A stretch of 64,000 nt of DNA from Melioribacter sp051488665 (GTDB lineage: Bacteria; Bacteroidota; Ignavibacteria; Ignavibacteriales; Melioribacteraceae), in NCBI RefSeq assembly GCF_051488665.1, contig NZ_JBPSEG010000001.1:372001-436000 (forward strand). Reading direction: 5' to 3'. Below, piece by piece: positions 32,582 through 42,644 of the stretch. The notes under the pieces are model-generated. The model was not told the origin of the DNA, ran no database searches, and saw only the letters and a program-made list of their open reading frames with translations. A program made the position numbers and the translations under genes. The number at the start of each line of letters is the position of its first letter. Position 1 is the stretch's first letter.

Positions 32582-34579
32582 TTACCTCATCAAAACAATT
32601 TTAATGACTTTTTGTTTACCGTTTACCTGAAGTCTGCAGAAATATAATCCGCTCGCTGCATTCAGGTTATTGTTACTTATTCCGTTCCATTTGAATTTAT
32701 GCCATCCTTCATAAAGTTCGCCGCTATAGAGAGTAAAAATTCTTTGCCCCAATAAATTGTAAATGGACAAATCAATATTTGCGGCTTCCGTTAGGGCGAA
32801 TTCAATATTCGTTTCAGCGTTAAAAGGATTGGGATAATTCTGAAGCAACGTGAATTCATCCGGCAGCGTTCTTTCTTCAAAGCTCAGATTATAACCCACG
32901 TTCAACTTACCGTATTGAATTTTATAATAAGCTGACGAAGGAACGCGTATTTGTTGTCCGTTTGCTTCATATGTATAATAAAACGAGAGAACTTCTCCGT
33001 CGGATAAAAACGGTAACTGAAACTGATAAACATTCTTTTCGTTTTTGGTTAATTTATAAACGGAAAAATTCATATTGTCAGTAGAATAATGTATTTCGGG
33101 ATTTGAAATCTCATAATCGAGCGTATCGAAAAAAGTTTTATTGAGGATATATGAATTGCTTATACGGTTAAGGTTAGGGAAATTTACGGCTCTCAAAGCG
33201 GAAATTAATCCCCACCCTCTTTCGTTATTAGGAGAAGAGGCATTATCGCCCGATTCGAGCATAATGTGCCGAATTTGAGCGTTAGTCAGATGCGGATAGA
33301 ATGATTTCAGCAAAGCCGCTATTCCCGCCGTAATCGGCGCAGAAAAAGATGTGCCGTTACCGGTAAAATAGCCGCTCGAGGTTGCATAGCTCACGCCTGA
33401 GCCCATCGCAACAAGTTCGGGTTTAATACGCCCGTCGGCAGTAGGGCCTCTGCTGCTGAATCCCGCCACTCTGTTACTGTCGTCGACCGCTCCTACGGCT
33501 ATAACATTAAAAGCGTCCGCCGGGCTTACGATTTTTCCGTATAAATTATCTCCGAATTCGGCTCCCCAGCTTGTAGCTCCTTCATTGCCCGCGGAAGTGA
33601 AAGTAGCCACTCCGAATTCAAAAGCTTTATTTAAGGCGCGGGCTACTATTGTTGTTTCGCCGTTCATATCTTCAAAAAGATAGGAAGATTCCGGTTTGTC
33701 GAAAATATTGTATCCGAGAGAACTGCTAATAATAAACGCTCCGTTTGCTTCGAGCCATTCTACTCCGGCTGCGTAATTGTCTTCTTCCAGATGAGTTTCA
33801 GACGGAACATACTCGGTTTTTGCCAATAAATAAGAAGCTTCGTATGCCGGACCGATTTGATTGCCCGGGTCGTAACCCGCTATTATTGACAATACCGCCG
33901 TGCCGTGTCTGTCCTGATTCGAGGCGTCTCCTTTGGACGGCTCGTTTTCGGTTATATTGTCGTTCTGTATAAAATCCCTCTCTGCAAGCACATCCACGTA
34001 TTTCAGTGAGGGATTGTCCTTGTAACGAAAACCCGTGTCCAGCAATCCGACGACGACGCCTTTTCCGGTTATACCCAGATCGTGCAGGTATGGTATGTGA
34101 GAAAGCAGGTTTTGCTTCAAAGAGTAACCGTAATCTTCATTGAACTGCGATTTGGCGATTGCTTTGCCGCTCAATTGTTTGTCCTGAACGGGATAACTGA
34201 ACTTATACGATTTAACTTTTCGTATCGAGTCGACAAAATCCAAAGCTTTTATCTCCTCGAGCATACCCTCGTTCATATAACAAGAGACTGCATTAAACCA
34301 TTTCAGTTGATGAACGATTTTAACGCCCATGCTCTCGAGCTTATTCACATAACTGGAATCCGGGGGTAAGTCTTCGTAACGCAGAAAATCATTCTCGCCG
34401 AAAATTCTTTTTCGCCTTTCGATTGTTTGAGAGCTCAACAAAGAGCTAATTTCTTCCCTGCTAATTTTATTGAGAGCGGCTCTGTTTCCTTTATCTTTGA
34501 AAAAAACAAAATATTTCGACTGGGCTGTTAAACCGGCGTTTAGTAAGAGTAATATTAAAGATATAAGAATTAATCTCAT
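32582..34579 (-). CDS. Secreted subtilisin-like S8 peptidase with T9SS sorting domain
   Basis: 665 residues. Signal peptide (1-19), then an inhibitor-like prodomain (about 20-165), then the S8 catalytic domain with the triad Asp181 (GLLDTGF), His225 (DRHGTAV) and Ser411 (GTSFSAP) and oxyanion Asn332 (SAGNEG). A C-terminal Por-secretion sorting domain (about 580-665) starts LLQNYPNPFNAETNIEFALT and ends with a GLYFCRLQVNG...KIVLMR beta-sandwich. Such domains send proteins across the outer membrane via the type IX secretion system. It lies after the signal peptidase gene. Confidence 0.93.
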   Translation of the reverse strand: MRLILISLILLLLNAGLTAQSKYFVFFKDKGNRAALNKISREEISSLLSSQTIERRKRIFGENDFLRYEDLPPDSSYVNKLESMGVKIVHQLKWFNAVSCYMNEGMLEEIKALDFVDSIRKVKSYKFSYPVQDKQLSGKAIAKSQFNEDYGYSLKQNLLSHIPYLHDLGITGKGVVVGLLDTGFRYKDNPSLKYVDVLAERDFIQNDNITENEPSKGDASNQDRHGTAVLSIIAGYDPGNQIGPAYEASYLLAKTEYVPSETHLEEDNYAAGVEWLEANGAFIISSSLGYNIFDKPESSYLFEDMNGETTIVARALNKAFEFGVATFTSAGNEGATSWGAEFGDNLYGKIVSPADAFNVIAVGAVDDSNRVAGFSSRGPTADGRIKPELVAMGSGVSYATSSGYFTGNGTSFSAPITAGIAALLKSFYPHLTNAQIRHIMLESGDNASSPNNERGWGLISALRAVNFPNLNRISNSYILNKTFFDTLDYEISNPEIHYSTDNMNFSVYKLTKNEKNVYQFQLPFLSDGEVLSFYYTYEANGQQIRVPSSAYYKIQYGKLNVGYNLSFEERTLPDEFTLLQNYPNPFNAETNIEFALTEAANIDLSIYNLLGQRIFTLYSGELYEGWHKFKWNGISNNNLNAASGLYFCRLQVNGKQKVIKIVLMR

Positions 34580-34586
34580 TTATACA

Positions 34587-35489
34587 TCAGTGGACTAATT
34601 TTGCAATCCTGTTAACGCGCACGGAACCCAGTAATTTAAAGAAATCGGTAAAAGGTATTGATGGATCCCACGACCAATAAATCATAAACGCCTCGCCGAT
34701 AACTTTATCCCGCGGTACAAATCCCCAAAATCGGCTGTCGGCGCTGTCGTCGCGGTTGTCTCCGAGCATAAAATAATAATCTTTTTTAATTGTGTATTCG
34801 GAAGTTTCTTTCCCGTCGATAAAAATCTTATCGCCTTCCACCGTAACGACTCTTCTGCCGAATTCCCTGTCGATTATTGTGCGCCATTGTTCAATATTCT
34901 CAACAGATAATTTAATCACGTCGCCTTTCTTGGGCACTACAACGGGTCCGTAATTGTCTTCATTGAAATTAGCTCCTTTGGGGAAAATTCTAGGATTGGC
35001 GACTCCTTTCGGCGTTACATAAGGATTTATGTATTGAATGTGAGGAGGTATCCAGGCTTCTTCTCCGTTAATGAATACGACTTTATCTATTATCTCAATT
35101 GTGTCGCCCGGAAGACCTATGCATCTTTTCACGTAATTGCTTATTACTGCAGGACGTAATTCGTCTCTGTCGCCGGGATATTCGAATACGACTATATCAT
35201 ACCTTTCGGGTTCCGAAAGAGCCGGTAATTGAAAATACGGCAATGTGATATTCGTAAGCGGAATTGTCCGCGGAGAAGTAGCTCCGTATATAAATTTATT
35301 TACAAACAAGAAATCGCCGATGAGAATGGTCTTTTCCATAGAGCCTGTCGGGACTCTCGATGTTTCGATAAAAAATGTTTTGATTAAAAGAGCGGCAATT
35401 GCGGCATATAATAAATTCTTGAACTGATCGTAAATTTTTTGAAATGTAGTTTTGACCGGTATGTCGGATTTTTTGTTTTTCTTTTCCAT
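34587..35489 (-). CDS. lepB: Signal peptidase I
   Basis: 300 residues. It removes signal peptides of exported proteins at the outer face of the inner membrane. One N-terminal membrane helix (24-41), catalytic Ser50 (RVPTGSMEKTI) and general-base Lys121 (NYVKRCIGLPGD), and the conserved GDNRDDSADSRFWG box (about 242-255). The insert between (IPPHIQYINPYVTPKG...) is longer than in short forms. It lies between lepA and the subtilase with 16 nt and 7 nt gaps. Confidence 0.95.
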   Translation of the reverse strand: MEKKNKKSDIPVKTTFQKIYDQFKNLLYAAIAALLIKTFFIETSRVPTGSMEKTILIGDFLFVNKFIYGATSPRTIPLTNITLPYFQLPALSEPERYDIVVFEYPGDRDELRPAVISNYVKRCIGLPGDTIEIIDKVVFINGEEAWIPPHIQYINPYVTPKGVANPRIFPKGANFNEDNYGPVVVPKKGDVIKLSVENIEQWRTIIDREFGRRVVTVEGDKIFIDGKETSEYTIKKDYYFMLGDNRDDSADSRFWGFVPRDKVIGEAFMIYWSWDPSIPFTDFFKLLGSVRVNRIAKLVH

Positions 35490-35505
35490 ATTGTTCCATT
35501 TAGTA

Positions 35506-37299
35506 TTAGTCTTCTATCTGCAATACAGCCAGAAATGCTTCCTGCGGAATTTCCACATTCCCGACCTGTTTCATTCTTTTTTTACCTTCTTTTTGTTTCT
35601 CGAGCAATTTTCTCTTTCGTGTAATATCTCCTCCGTAGCACTTAGCCAATACATTTTTTCTGAGGGCTTTAATATTTGTTCTCGAAATAACCTTGTTGCC
35701 TATAGCAGCCTGAACGGCAATTTCGAACATGTGACGGGGAATCAATTCTTTCAGTTTCGAACAGACTTTTTGTCCCCACGTGTAAGCTTTCTTTTCGTGC
35801 ACAATAACCGAAAGAGCGTCCACTTTTTCTCCGTTTAAGAGAATGTCGAGTTTGACCAAGTCGGATTCTCTGTAACCGATAAATTCATAGTCGAACGAAG
35901 CATATCCACGCGAAATCGATTTTAATTTATCATAAAAGTCAAAAATAATTTCCGACAGGGGAAATTCGAACGCCATATCCGCCCTTGTCGGGTCAATATA
36001 AGTAGTGTTTATATATACACCTCTTTTTTCAATTGCAAGCTGCATTAAGTTCCCGATATATTCGCTTGGAGTGACAATTTGCGCTTTAACAAACGGCTCT
36101 TCGACTCGCTCGATTTCGCCCTGAGGAGGCATATCCGCAGGATTGTCTACAATAATCTTTTCTCCGTTTTTCTTGAAAACCCAGTATTCGACGTTGGGCA
36201 AAGTAGTAACTATCGACTGTCCGAATTCTCTTTCGAGTCTTTCCTGAACAATTTCCATGTGAAGCATACCGAGGAAACCGCAACGGAAACCGAAACCGAG
36301 CGCGGCTGAAGTTTCGGGCGTAAAGGTTAACGAAGAATCGTTCAGTTTATATTTTTCGAGCGCGTCTCTCAAATCCTCGTAATCGTCTGAATTAGTCGGA
36401 TAAAGACCGCTGTAGACCATCGGTTTAATTTCTTTGTAGCCGGGCAGCGGCTTTTCAGCTCCATTGCGTACATGGGTAACCGTATCGCCTACTTTTGTAT
36501 CCTGCAGTTCTTTAACATTTGCAATTAAATAACCCACATTCCCGGCTTCCAATTTCCCGGTTCTTATACGGCTTAACCGGAGAATTCCGATTTCCTCTGC
36601 AAGATATTTTTTTCCGCTTGCAAAAAACCTTATTTCGTCTTTTTCGTTTATAACCCCGTTTACAACTCTAATATATGCGATCGCTCCTCGGTAAGAATCG
36701 AAAATCGAGTCAAAAATAAGAGCTTGCAACGGAGCGTCCGGATCGCCCTGAGGAGCTGGGATTCTTGCAACAATCGCTTCGAGTATTTCTTTAATACCCA
36801 CACGCGTCTTTGCGCTGGCTAATATAATCTCGTCTTCTTTGCAGCCGATTAAATCGATAATCTGCTTTTTAACCTGGTCGACCATTGCGCTGGGCAAATC
36901 GATCTTATTGATTACCGGAATTATTTCCAAACCGGCGTCAATTGCCATATATAAATTAGAAATAGTTTGAGCTTCGACGCCCTGCGCAGCGTCAACAACC
37001 AAAACGGCTCCTTCGCAAGCAGCCAGCGAACGGGATACTTCGTAAGAAAAATCGACGTGTCCCGGCGTATCAATCAAATTTAGAATATAATTATTGCCGT
37101 CGCCGGCTTTATAGTTCATTTGAATGGCGTGGGATTTAATTGTAATTCCCCTTTCACGCTCCAGATCGAGACTGTCGAGCAACTGTTCTTTTGCTTCCCT
37201 TTCCGAAATTGTATGCGTGTATTCGAGCAATCCGTCGGCTATCGTCGATTTGCCGTGGTCTATGTGAGCGATAATACAGAAATTACGTATGTTTTTCAT
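35506..37299 (-). CDS. lepA: Elongation factor 4 (LepA) GTPase
   Basis: 597 residues, normal LepA length. GTPase motifs AHIDHGKST (11-19), DTPGHVDF and NKIDLPSA, domain II, the EF-G-like domains III/V (GFRCGFLGMLHMEIVQERLEREF) and the LepA-specific C-terminal domain (GQKVCSKLKELIPRHMFEIAVQAAIGNKVISRTNIKALRKNVLAKCYGGDITRKRKLLEKQKEGKKRM). It acts on the ribosome during stress. It heads the operon lepA, lepB, subtilase, methyltransferase, unknown gene and has a Bacteroidota-type promoter. Confidence 0.97.
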   Translation of the reverse strand: MKNIRNFCIIAHIDHGKSTIADGLLEYTHTISEREAKEQLLDSLDLERERGITIKSHAIQMNYKAGDGNNYILNLIDTPGHVDFSYEVSRSLAACEGAVLVVDAAQGVEAQTISNLYMAIDAGLEIIPVINKIDLPSAMVDQVKKQIIDLIGCKEDEIILASAKTRVGIKEILEAIVARIPAPQGDPDAPLQALIFDSIFDSYRGAIAYIRVVNGVINEKDEIRFFASGKKYLAEEIGILRLSRIRTGKLEAGNVGYLIANVKELQDTKVGDTVTHVRNGAEKPLPGYKEIKPMVYSGLYPTNSDDYEDLRDALEKYKLNDSSLTFTPETSAALGFGFRCGFLGMLHMEIVQERLEREFGQSIVTTLPNVEYWVFKKNGEKIIVDNPADMPPQGEIERVEEPFVKAQIVTPSEYIGNLMQLAIEKRGVYINTTYIDPTRADMAFEFPLSEIIFDFYDKLKSISRGYASFDYEFIGYRESDLVKLDILLNGEKVDALSVIVHEKKAYTWGQKVCSKLKELIPRHMFEIAVQAAIGNKVISRTNIKALRKNVLAKCYGGDITRKRKLLEKQKEGKKRMKQVGNVEIPQEAFLAVLQIED

Positions 37300-37323
37300 G
37301 CCTAAATTATTATAATTCGGTGC

Positions 37324-37354
37324 TAAATATATGAATAAGCGGCTCTATTTACAA
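37324..37354 (-). promoter_or_regulatory. Promoter of lepA (TTG-N20-TATATTTA)
   Basis: Minus strand TTG at 37354-37352, 20-nt spacer, TATATTTA at 37331-37324, 24 nt before the lepA ATG. Confidence 0.55.
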
Positions 37355-37431
37355 TTTGCGCGCTCATTCGGCACATCATTACCAATTAATTTTTTTATTA
37401 AATTTGTGCATGTACAATAAGGACTTCTTAA

Positions 37432-39240
37432 ATGAAACGATTATTTCTGCTCCTGTTTCTTTTTTCAGCATACTCTCTCTTTGCTCAAAGCTTTAACGTT
37501 GCGGTTATTTCATCTCCCGATCTTTCAAATTACACGGAATCCGAACTCGATTCCTTAGCGGCTTACATAAACTATAATAGCAGCGCCGACATAATCATTT
37601 TACTAGGAGATTTAAACGGTAAAGATCAGCCGGTAAATAAAATACAAACGTTTATAAATAAAATTAATAAAGAAACGCTTATCCTGCCTTCAGCCAATAA
37701 TCTTGAGAAGTTAAACGCCCTACTTGAGATGCCCGAAATATTCAACGACAGATTCGATATGAAAGCAGGCAATTTGTTCCTGTTGGGCGTTTCTCCAATA
37801 ATACCTTTCAAAAACTATCGACATTTTTCGGGAGAAATTTTTAACTGGTTAAATGAAACAATCGATACGATTTCATTATCGGACGAAATTTATCTTTTTC
37901 TGCCCGAACCGGTTAACAACACGGCTGACAATTGGAAGGAGTTCATGAAGTTAGTCGCTTCGAAAAATCTGAAACTTATCGTATGCGGGAACTCCTCCGT
38001 GACAGAGTTAACTAATTTATACGGCTATCCTGCGCTCTATCTTGAAAAATTCAGACCGGATAAATCAAATAAATGGGAAGCTGCCCAAATCCGGATAACA
38101 ACCGATTCGATAATAATTCGTTCGGGTAAGTTGTTAGAAGTTATTGACAAAACAATCGAAGTAACAAAAGAAAAAATCGGTATCGACACAATTTCTTTGC
38201 CGGATTCTGCTATTGTATTCAAGTCGCAATTGGAGAACGATTTATACAGTCGTCCGGCTTTTTTCAACAAGAAAATTTTTACTGCCGACGCCGCAGGCAT
38301 TCTGACCTGCAGGGACACTACCGGCGATATTTTATGGGATTACGACTTAAACGGAGATGTTTACGGATCGATTGCCATAGCCGACCGTACTATAAACGCG
38401 GTTACTTATCAAGGCGATCTGCAATCGATCAGTATGACGGGCGAACAGATTCAGTCGATTGGATTCAACGAATATATTACAACTTCCCTCCTGCCGATTG
38501 ATTACTCGGGCGATAAAGAATTAATGATTCCCAAAGTTACCGGTTCCAGGAAAGCTCTGGTCTTCGGCACGAACGAAGGCAAGGTCTATTGTTACGATCT
38601 CGAAACTTTACAGGAATATTGGGTTAACGACATATCGAAAGACGCGGTCAACGACAATCTAATCATACACGACAACAAAATTTTCTACACATCAGACGAC
38701 GGATTTTTATACTGCATCGACGCGCGCACAGGAATCTTTATATGGCGCTGGAAATACCGGAAAGAAGACAATCTCTCCAATTCTGATTTAATTATTTCTT
38801 CAAATTCAATATTCGCGGTTTCTAACGACGGACGGCTTTTCTGCGTCGACTATCTGCTCGGCAAATTGAACTGGTACAGAGACAGGTACAATTTAAGAAA
38901 AGAAATAAGCCTGAGCAGCGACGGCAAATACATCTTTTCGTTTGACAAGGAAAATTTATTCGCTTTTGCAGTCAACAACGGAAATACAATTAAAGAAATC
39001 AAACTCAAACAAAACGTCCGCTACAACGCTTTCCCTCCCTACTCTATCGATGACAACAGTTATATCATGGCTGTCGACGGAGTTGTATACCTGTGGGACG
39101 GCTATAAAAAAATAGAACGGCTTTTTTCATTGGGGAACTCGCCTTTACTCAGCGTTTCCCGACTAAACGGATCCAATTTATTGATTGCAACTGTCGACGG
39201 CGCAATATATAATCTGAACTTTAAAAAACTGGTAAAATGA
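37432..39240 (+). CDS. Exported protein: degenerate phosphoesterase-like domain plus PQQ-type beta-propeller
   Basis: 602 residues with a signal peptide (MKRLFLLLFLFSAYSLFAQ). Residues 20-230 have a metallophosphoesterase-like layout (NVAVISSPDLSN, ADIIILLGDLNG, LKLIVCGNSS) but miss the usual GNHD and HxH metal ligands, so it is probably inactive. From about 265 the sequence is made of PQQ/YVTN-like blades (SRPAFFNKKIFTADAAGILTCRD, LVFGTNEGKVYCYDLETLQEYW, SDDGFLYCIDARTGIFIWRW, SNDGRLFCVDYLLGKLNWY). These suggest a ligand-free beta-propeller used for binding. A TAAATTTG -7 box lies at 37399-37406. Confidence 0.82.
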   Translation: MKRLFLLLFLFSAYSLFAQSFNVAVISSPDLSNYTESELDSLAAYINYNSSADIIILLGDLNGKDQPVNKIQTFINKINKETLILPSANNLEKLNALLEMPEIFNDRFDMKAGNLFLLGVSPIIPFKNYRHFSGEIFNWLNETIDTISLSDEIYLFLPEPVNNTADNWKEFMKLVASKNLKLIVCGNSSVTELTNLYGYPALYLEKFRPDKSNKWEAAQIRITTDSIIIRSGKLLEVIDKTIEVTKEKIGIDTISLPDSAIVFKSQLENDLYSRPAFFNKKIFTADAAGILTCRDTTGDILWDYDLNGDVYGSIAIADRTINAVTYQGDLQSISMTGEQIQSIGFNEYITTSLLPIDYSGDKELMIPKVTGSRKALVFGTNEGKVYCYDLETLQEYWVNDISKDAVNDNLIIHDNKIFYTSDDGFLYCIDARTGIFIWRWKYRKEDNLSNSDLIISSNSIFAVSNDGRLFCVDYLLGKLNWYRDRYNLRKEISLSSDGKYIFSFDKENLFAFAVNNGNTIKEIKLKQNVRYNAFPPYSIDDNSYIMAVDGVVYLWDGYKKIERLFSLGNSPLLSVSRLNGSNLLIATVDGAIYNLNFKKLVK

Positions 39241-39891
39241 ATGAAAAATTTCGACGGAATCATCTTCGACATCGACGGCACACTCGCCGACACTCATGAG
39301 CTTATATTCGATACATTCAATCATGTAATCGGAAAATATCTGAACAAAAGAATGAGCAACGACGAAATAGTCGCCCTTTTCGGTCCCACAGAAGACGTTA
39401 TTCTCAAGGAATATATGGCGGAAAGATACGGCGAAGCAAGAAAAGACTACTACGATTATTATCGGAAAAACCATAAAGAAAAAGCGCCCGCATATCCAGG
39501 CATCGAAGATATATTAGTTTTCTTGAAGAACCGTTCGATACCGATAGGTATTTTTACGGGCAAAGGAAGAGAATCTTCCGAAATCACATTAAAAGAACTC
39601 GGCTTGATCGACTACTTCGATCTGATTATTACGGGCGACGATGTTGAAAAACATAAACCCGATCCCGAAGGGATACGGCTTTTCATCTCCAAATTCGGAC
39701 TTAAAGGCGAAAGAGTTTTGATGGTAGGCGACGTTGCAAACGACGTTAAAGCAGCGCATGATGCAGGAGTAAAATGCGCTCTTGTTTTGTGGGATAGATT
39801 TTCGAGAGAGAAGTTCTCCGAAGTCGAAGCCGACTTCAAATTCTACAGCGTGGACGAATTTAAAAAATTCGTTTATGACAATTTCGAATAA
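39241..39891 (+). CDS. HAD-family phosphatase (phosphoglycolate phosphatase-like)
   Basis: 216 residues, HAD subfamily IA: motif I FDIDGTLAD (9-17, nucleophile Asp10), motif II TGKGRESSEIT, motif III KHKPDPEGIRLF, motif IV VGDVANDVKAAHDAG. A helical cap lies between motif I and II (20-95). Such enzymes dephosphorylate small metabolites (Gph, PpaX types). The ATG follows the stop of the propeller gene with no gap; it converges on the outer-membrane-protein gene downstream (stop codons adjacent). Confidence 0.92.
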   Translation: MKNFDGIIFDIDGTLADTHELIFDTFNHVIGKYLNKRMSNDEIVALFGPTEDVILKEYMAERYGEARKDYYDYYRKNHKEKAPAYPGIEDILVFLKNRSIPIGIFTGKGRESSEITLKELGLIDYFDLIITGDDVEKHKPDPEGIRLFISKFGLKGERVLMVGDVANDVKAAHDAGVKCALVLWDRFSREKFSEVEADFKFYSVDEFKKFVYDNFE

Positions 39892-41226
39892 TCAGTTTCC
39901 GTTCCCGATAGGGTAAATAAAAGAGATTCTCGGCTCGATGCGTCTTTGTGGTTTGTAGCCTTCGATTTCGTTCAAATTATTCCTCACGGGTTCGAATGTC
40001 CAGCTGTAAAAAACGGAAACCAAAAAATATCTTTGGAATTTATAACCCGCTTCTGCAAATGCAAACGAACGATCGTCTGTGCCGAAAAGATCCGAAAATT
40101 TATCTATTCCTGCCTTGTCGTAACCCGCACGGAAGAGATAAGGAAAATTTTCCGAATTGAAAACCGCCTGCAGATGCAAAATTCCGTCGTTCATTCCGTC
40201 GGTTTTACTGAAGCTGCCTGAAATTTTTAGAATGCCGAGCCAGTCGCCGGCTAATTCGCCGAAATAACCGTTTCCAGCCTTTGCCAGATTTAATGCGTTT
40301 AACTTGCTCGCAAAAGTCTTTTTGCCGGCGTTTAAAGCGAACCTTTCAATTTCGTAAAGAGCATTAAAGTACGACGGCAGATATCTGCTGCCGTTGAATC
40401 TTCTTTCGATTCTTGCATAAAGTTTTAATAAAGAGCAACCTTTAAATCCGAATAGAGCGCCGATAGAAGCGCCCCCTCCGAAGTTGATAATCTTTGCATA
40501 ATCAATGTAAAAATCGAGATCCGCTACTTCGGTTCTCAAAACCGGAAGCCCGAAATCAAATCCTACAACTGCAGGATTGCTCTCTTTGTGTGTCGGAATA
40601 AACAACGAATCGACAAATATTCCCGACGTAATGCCGGCATTTTCATCCGTATCCGTTACCAGAGTGGCGCCGACTTCAATGGAACCGACAATCGGAATTT
40701 CCGACAATGAAGTAAATTTCAACGGTCTGATATAAATACGCCCGCCAATCAAACCGCTGCCGCCGAAATTTCCGTATACCGATTCGAAACCGTATTCGTT
40801 AAAATCAGCGTCGAAAGCCAGACCCGTTTTACGCGAATCCAAAGAGGGACTGTTATTATAAAGATAGAGTATGCTGCCGTGTCCTAATGTGGCATAATCG
40901 AGAGCGCCGAGCCGAATATATAGCGGGTCGCGTTTTTGACCGTACCTGACATATCGGATAATACTCAGATAATCCGAAAATTCGTTGAAATTTTCCGAAC
41001 GGATTTTGCCGTCTGCCGTAAAATCGATTCTCAAGTCGAGCCCGATTCCTACTTTCGAAATCGTAAATTCCGGGAACATTCGGAAAGAATAATGCGGAGC
41101 GCCGTTAATCCAGTTGATACCGAATCCGCCGCCCATGTAGGAATCAGAATTGTAAGGATTTAAGTATTGTCCGTAATTCGGATTTGCGGCAAAAATAAAA
41201 GAGATTAAAAAGAATAAAAACCTCAT
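39892..41226 (-). CDS. Outer-membrane beta-barrel protein
   Basis: 444 residues with a signal peptide (MRFLFFLISFIFAANPNYGQ). Many short amphipathic strands ending in aromatic residues (GGGFGINWINGAPHYSFRMF, GIGLDLRIDFTADGKI, YLVSVFYSWTF-like, ending RRIEPRISFIYPIGNGN) indicate a barrel. Parts are polar and unclear. It lies 15 nt after the response regulator gene on the same strand, so it belongs to the histidine kinase/regulator operon and may be an output of it. No family name is certain. Confidence 0.78.
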   Translation of the reverse strand: MRFLFFLISFIFAANPNYGQYLNPYNSDSYMGGGFGINWINGAPHYSFRMFPEFTISKVGIGLDLRIDFTADGKIRSENFNEFSDYLSIIRYVRYGQKRDPLYIRLGALDYATLGHGSILYLYNNSPSLDSRKTGLAFDADFNEYGFESVYGNFGGSGLIGGRIYIRPLKFTSLSEIPIVGSIEVGATLVTDTDENAGITSGIFVDSLFIPTHKESNPAVVGFDFGLPVLRTEVADLDFYIDYAKIINFGGGASIGALFGFKGCSLLKLYARIERRFNGSRYLPSYFNALYEIERFALNAGKKTFASKLNALNLAKAGNGYFGELAGDWLGILKISGSFSKTDGMNDGILHLQAVFNSENFPYLFRAGYDKAGIDKFSDLFGTDDRSFAFAEAGYKFQRYFLVSVFYSWTFEPVRNNLNEIEGYKPQRRIEPRISFIYPIGNGN

Positions 41227-41241
41227 AACAAGGAGAGCGCT

Positions 41242-42633
41242 TTAGTTTATTTGTTTGGTAACTTCAATTCCGAGTTGTTCCATTCGGTAACGGAGTTTGG
41301 ACCTCGAGAGTCCGAGAATTTTTGCAGCCTGCACCTGATTGCCGTTAGTTATCAACAGCGTTTTCTGTATCAATGTCTTAACAACTTCGTCCATCGTAAT
41401 GCCTTTGGAGGGTATTTTGAGTACGAATGAATCGGTATCGTTTTCCGCTTCCGCTTTCTTCTCAATGAGAAATGCAAAATGATGAACTCGCAGCATATCT
41501 TCTTCGCAGAGGAGTACGACCCGCTCCATGACGTTTCTAAGCTCGCGGATATTTCCTTTCCATCTGTAAGACTTTAACAAATCGATAGCGGCGGGGTCTA
41601 TACCGTTAATAGATTTATTGAATTTATTATTAAATTCCTGCAGAAATGAATATGCTATAAACGGAATGTCTTCCTGCCTTTCTCTCAAAGGCGGAATATC
41701 GATTTTAACAACGTTTAGACGGTAAAACAGGTCTTCGCGGAAATTCCCTTTTTTAACTTCTTCTTCCAGGTTCCGGTTCGTTGCGGCAAGTACCCGTACG
41801 TTTACGCTTATTTCTTTTTCGCCGCCGAGCCGATAAAATTTTCTTTCTTGCAAAACGCGCAAAAGTTTAACCTGCATTTCGAGGCTCAGTTCGCCGATTT
41901 CATCCAGAAGGAGCGTTCCGTTGTTGGCAAGTTCGAATTTACCCATTTTGGTTTTCTGAGAGGCTCCCGTAAAAGCGCCTTTTTCGTGTCCGAACAATTC
42001 GCTTTCAGCCAATTCCCTCGGTATCGAACCGCAATTGATAGTAATAAACGGAGCGGACGCTCTCGGACTGTTTTGATGAATAAATCGCGCAAAAACCTCT
42101 TTTCCCGTGCCGCTTTCTCCTTCGAGTAAAATCGTAGTATCGCTGCTCGACGCCAGTTTTTCCACCGAATCGAGTAGTCGTTGAATTTTGGGACTTCGTC
42201 CGAAAAATTCTTTTGTCAATTTATCGGTTTCGAGAATCGTATGGAGTCTGTCGATCTCGCTTCTCAGTTTAATATTTTCGAGAGCCTTATCGAGCACAAT
42301 ATTGAGCTGCTCCAGGTCGATCGGCTTTAGAAGGAAATCGAATGCGCCGAGCTTTATCGAAGTGACTGCCATTTTAATATCGGCATACCCTGTAATCATT
42401 ATGACGGGCAATGCAGGATAGTCTTTTTTAATCAGCTTAAGAATGTCGATGCCGTTATGCGTAGTCAAATAAATATCGAGAAGAATCAGGTCGGGTTGAA
42501 AATTTTTTACAATATCCGCCCACTGGCCTGCGTCGTTACACACATCCACAACGTATCCCTGCTTGACCAGCACCTTTTTGAGCGACATTGAAACCAGGTC
42601 GTCGTCGTCGATAATTAGAATTTTCGGTTCCAT
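41242..42633 (-). CDS. Sigma-54-dependent NtrC-type response regulator
   Basis: 463 residues. Receiver domain 1-120 with acid pocket (DDDD, 9-12) and phospho-acceptor Asp53 (LILLDIYL), then AAA+ domain with Walker A GESGTGKE, the sigma-54 contact loop GAFTGAS, and RNVMERVVLLCEE, and a Fis-type helix-turn-helix at the C-terminus (GNQVQAAKILGLSRSKLRYRMEQLGI). It activates sigma-54 promoters when phosphorylated. It is preceded by its likely kinase (11-nt gap). Confidence 0.96.
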   Translation of the reverse strand: MEPKILIIDDDDLVSMSLKKVLVKQGYVVDVCNDAGQWADIVKNFQPDLILLDIYLTTHNGIDILKLIKKDYPALPVIMITGYADIKMAVTSIKLGAFDFLLKPIDLEQLNIVLDKALENIKLRSEIDRLHTILETDKLTKEFFGRSPKIQRLLDSVEKLASSSDTTILLEGESGTGKEVFARFIHQNSPRASAPFITINCGSIPRELAESELFGHEKGAFTGASQKTKMGKFELANNGTLLLDEIGELSLEMQVKLLRVLQERKFYRLGGEKEISVNVRVLAATNRNLEEEVKKGNFREDLFYRLNVVKIDIPPLRERQEDIPFIAYSFLQEFNNKFNKSINGIDPAAIDLLKSYRWKGNIRELRNVMERVVLLCEEDMLRVHHFAFLIEKKAEAENDTDSFVLKIPSKGITMDEVVKTLIQKTLLITNGNQVQAAKILGLSRSKLRYRMEQLGIEVTKQIN

Positions 42634-42644
42634 AATTACCCGGG

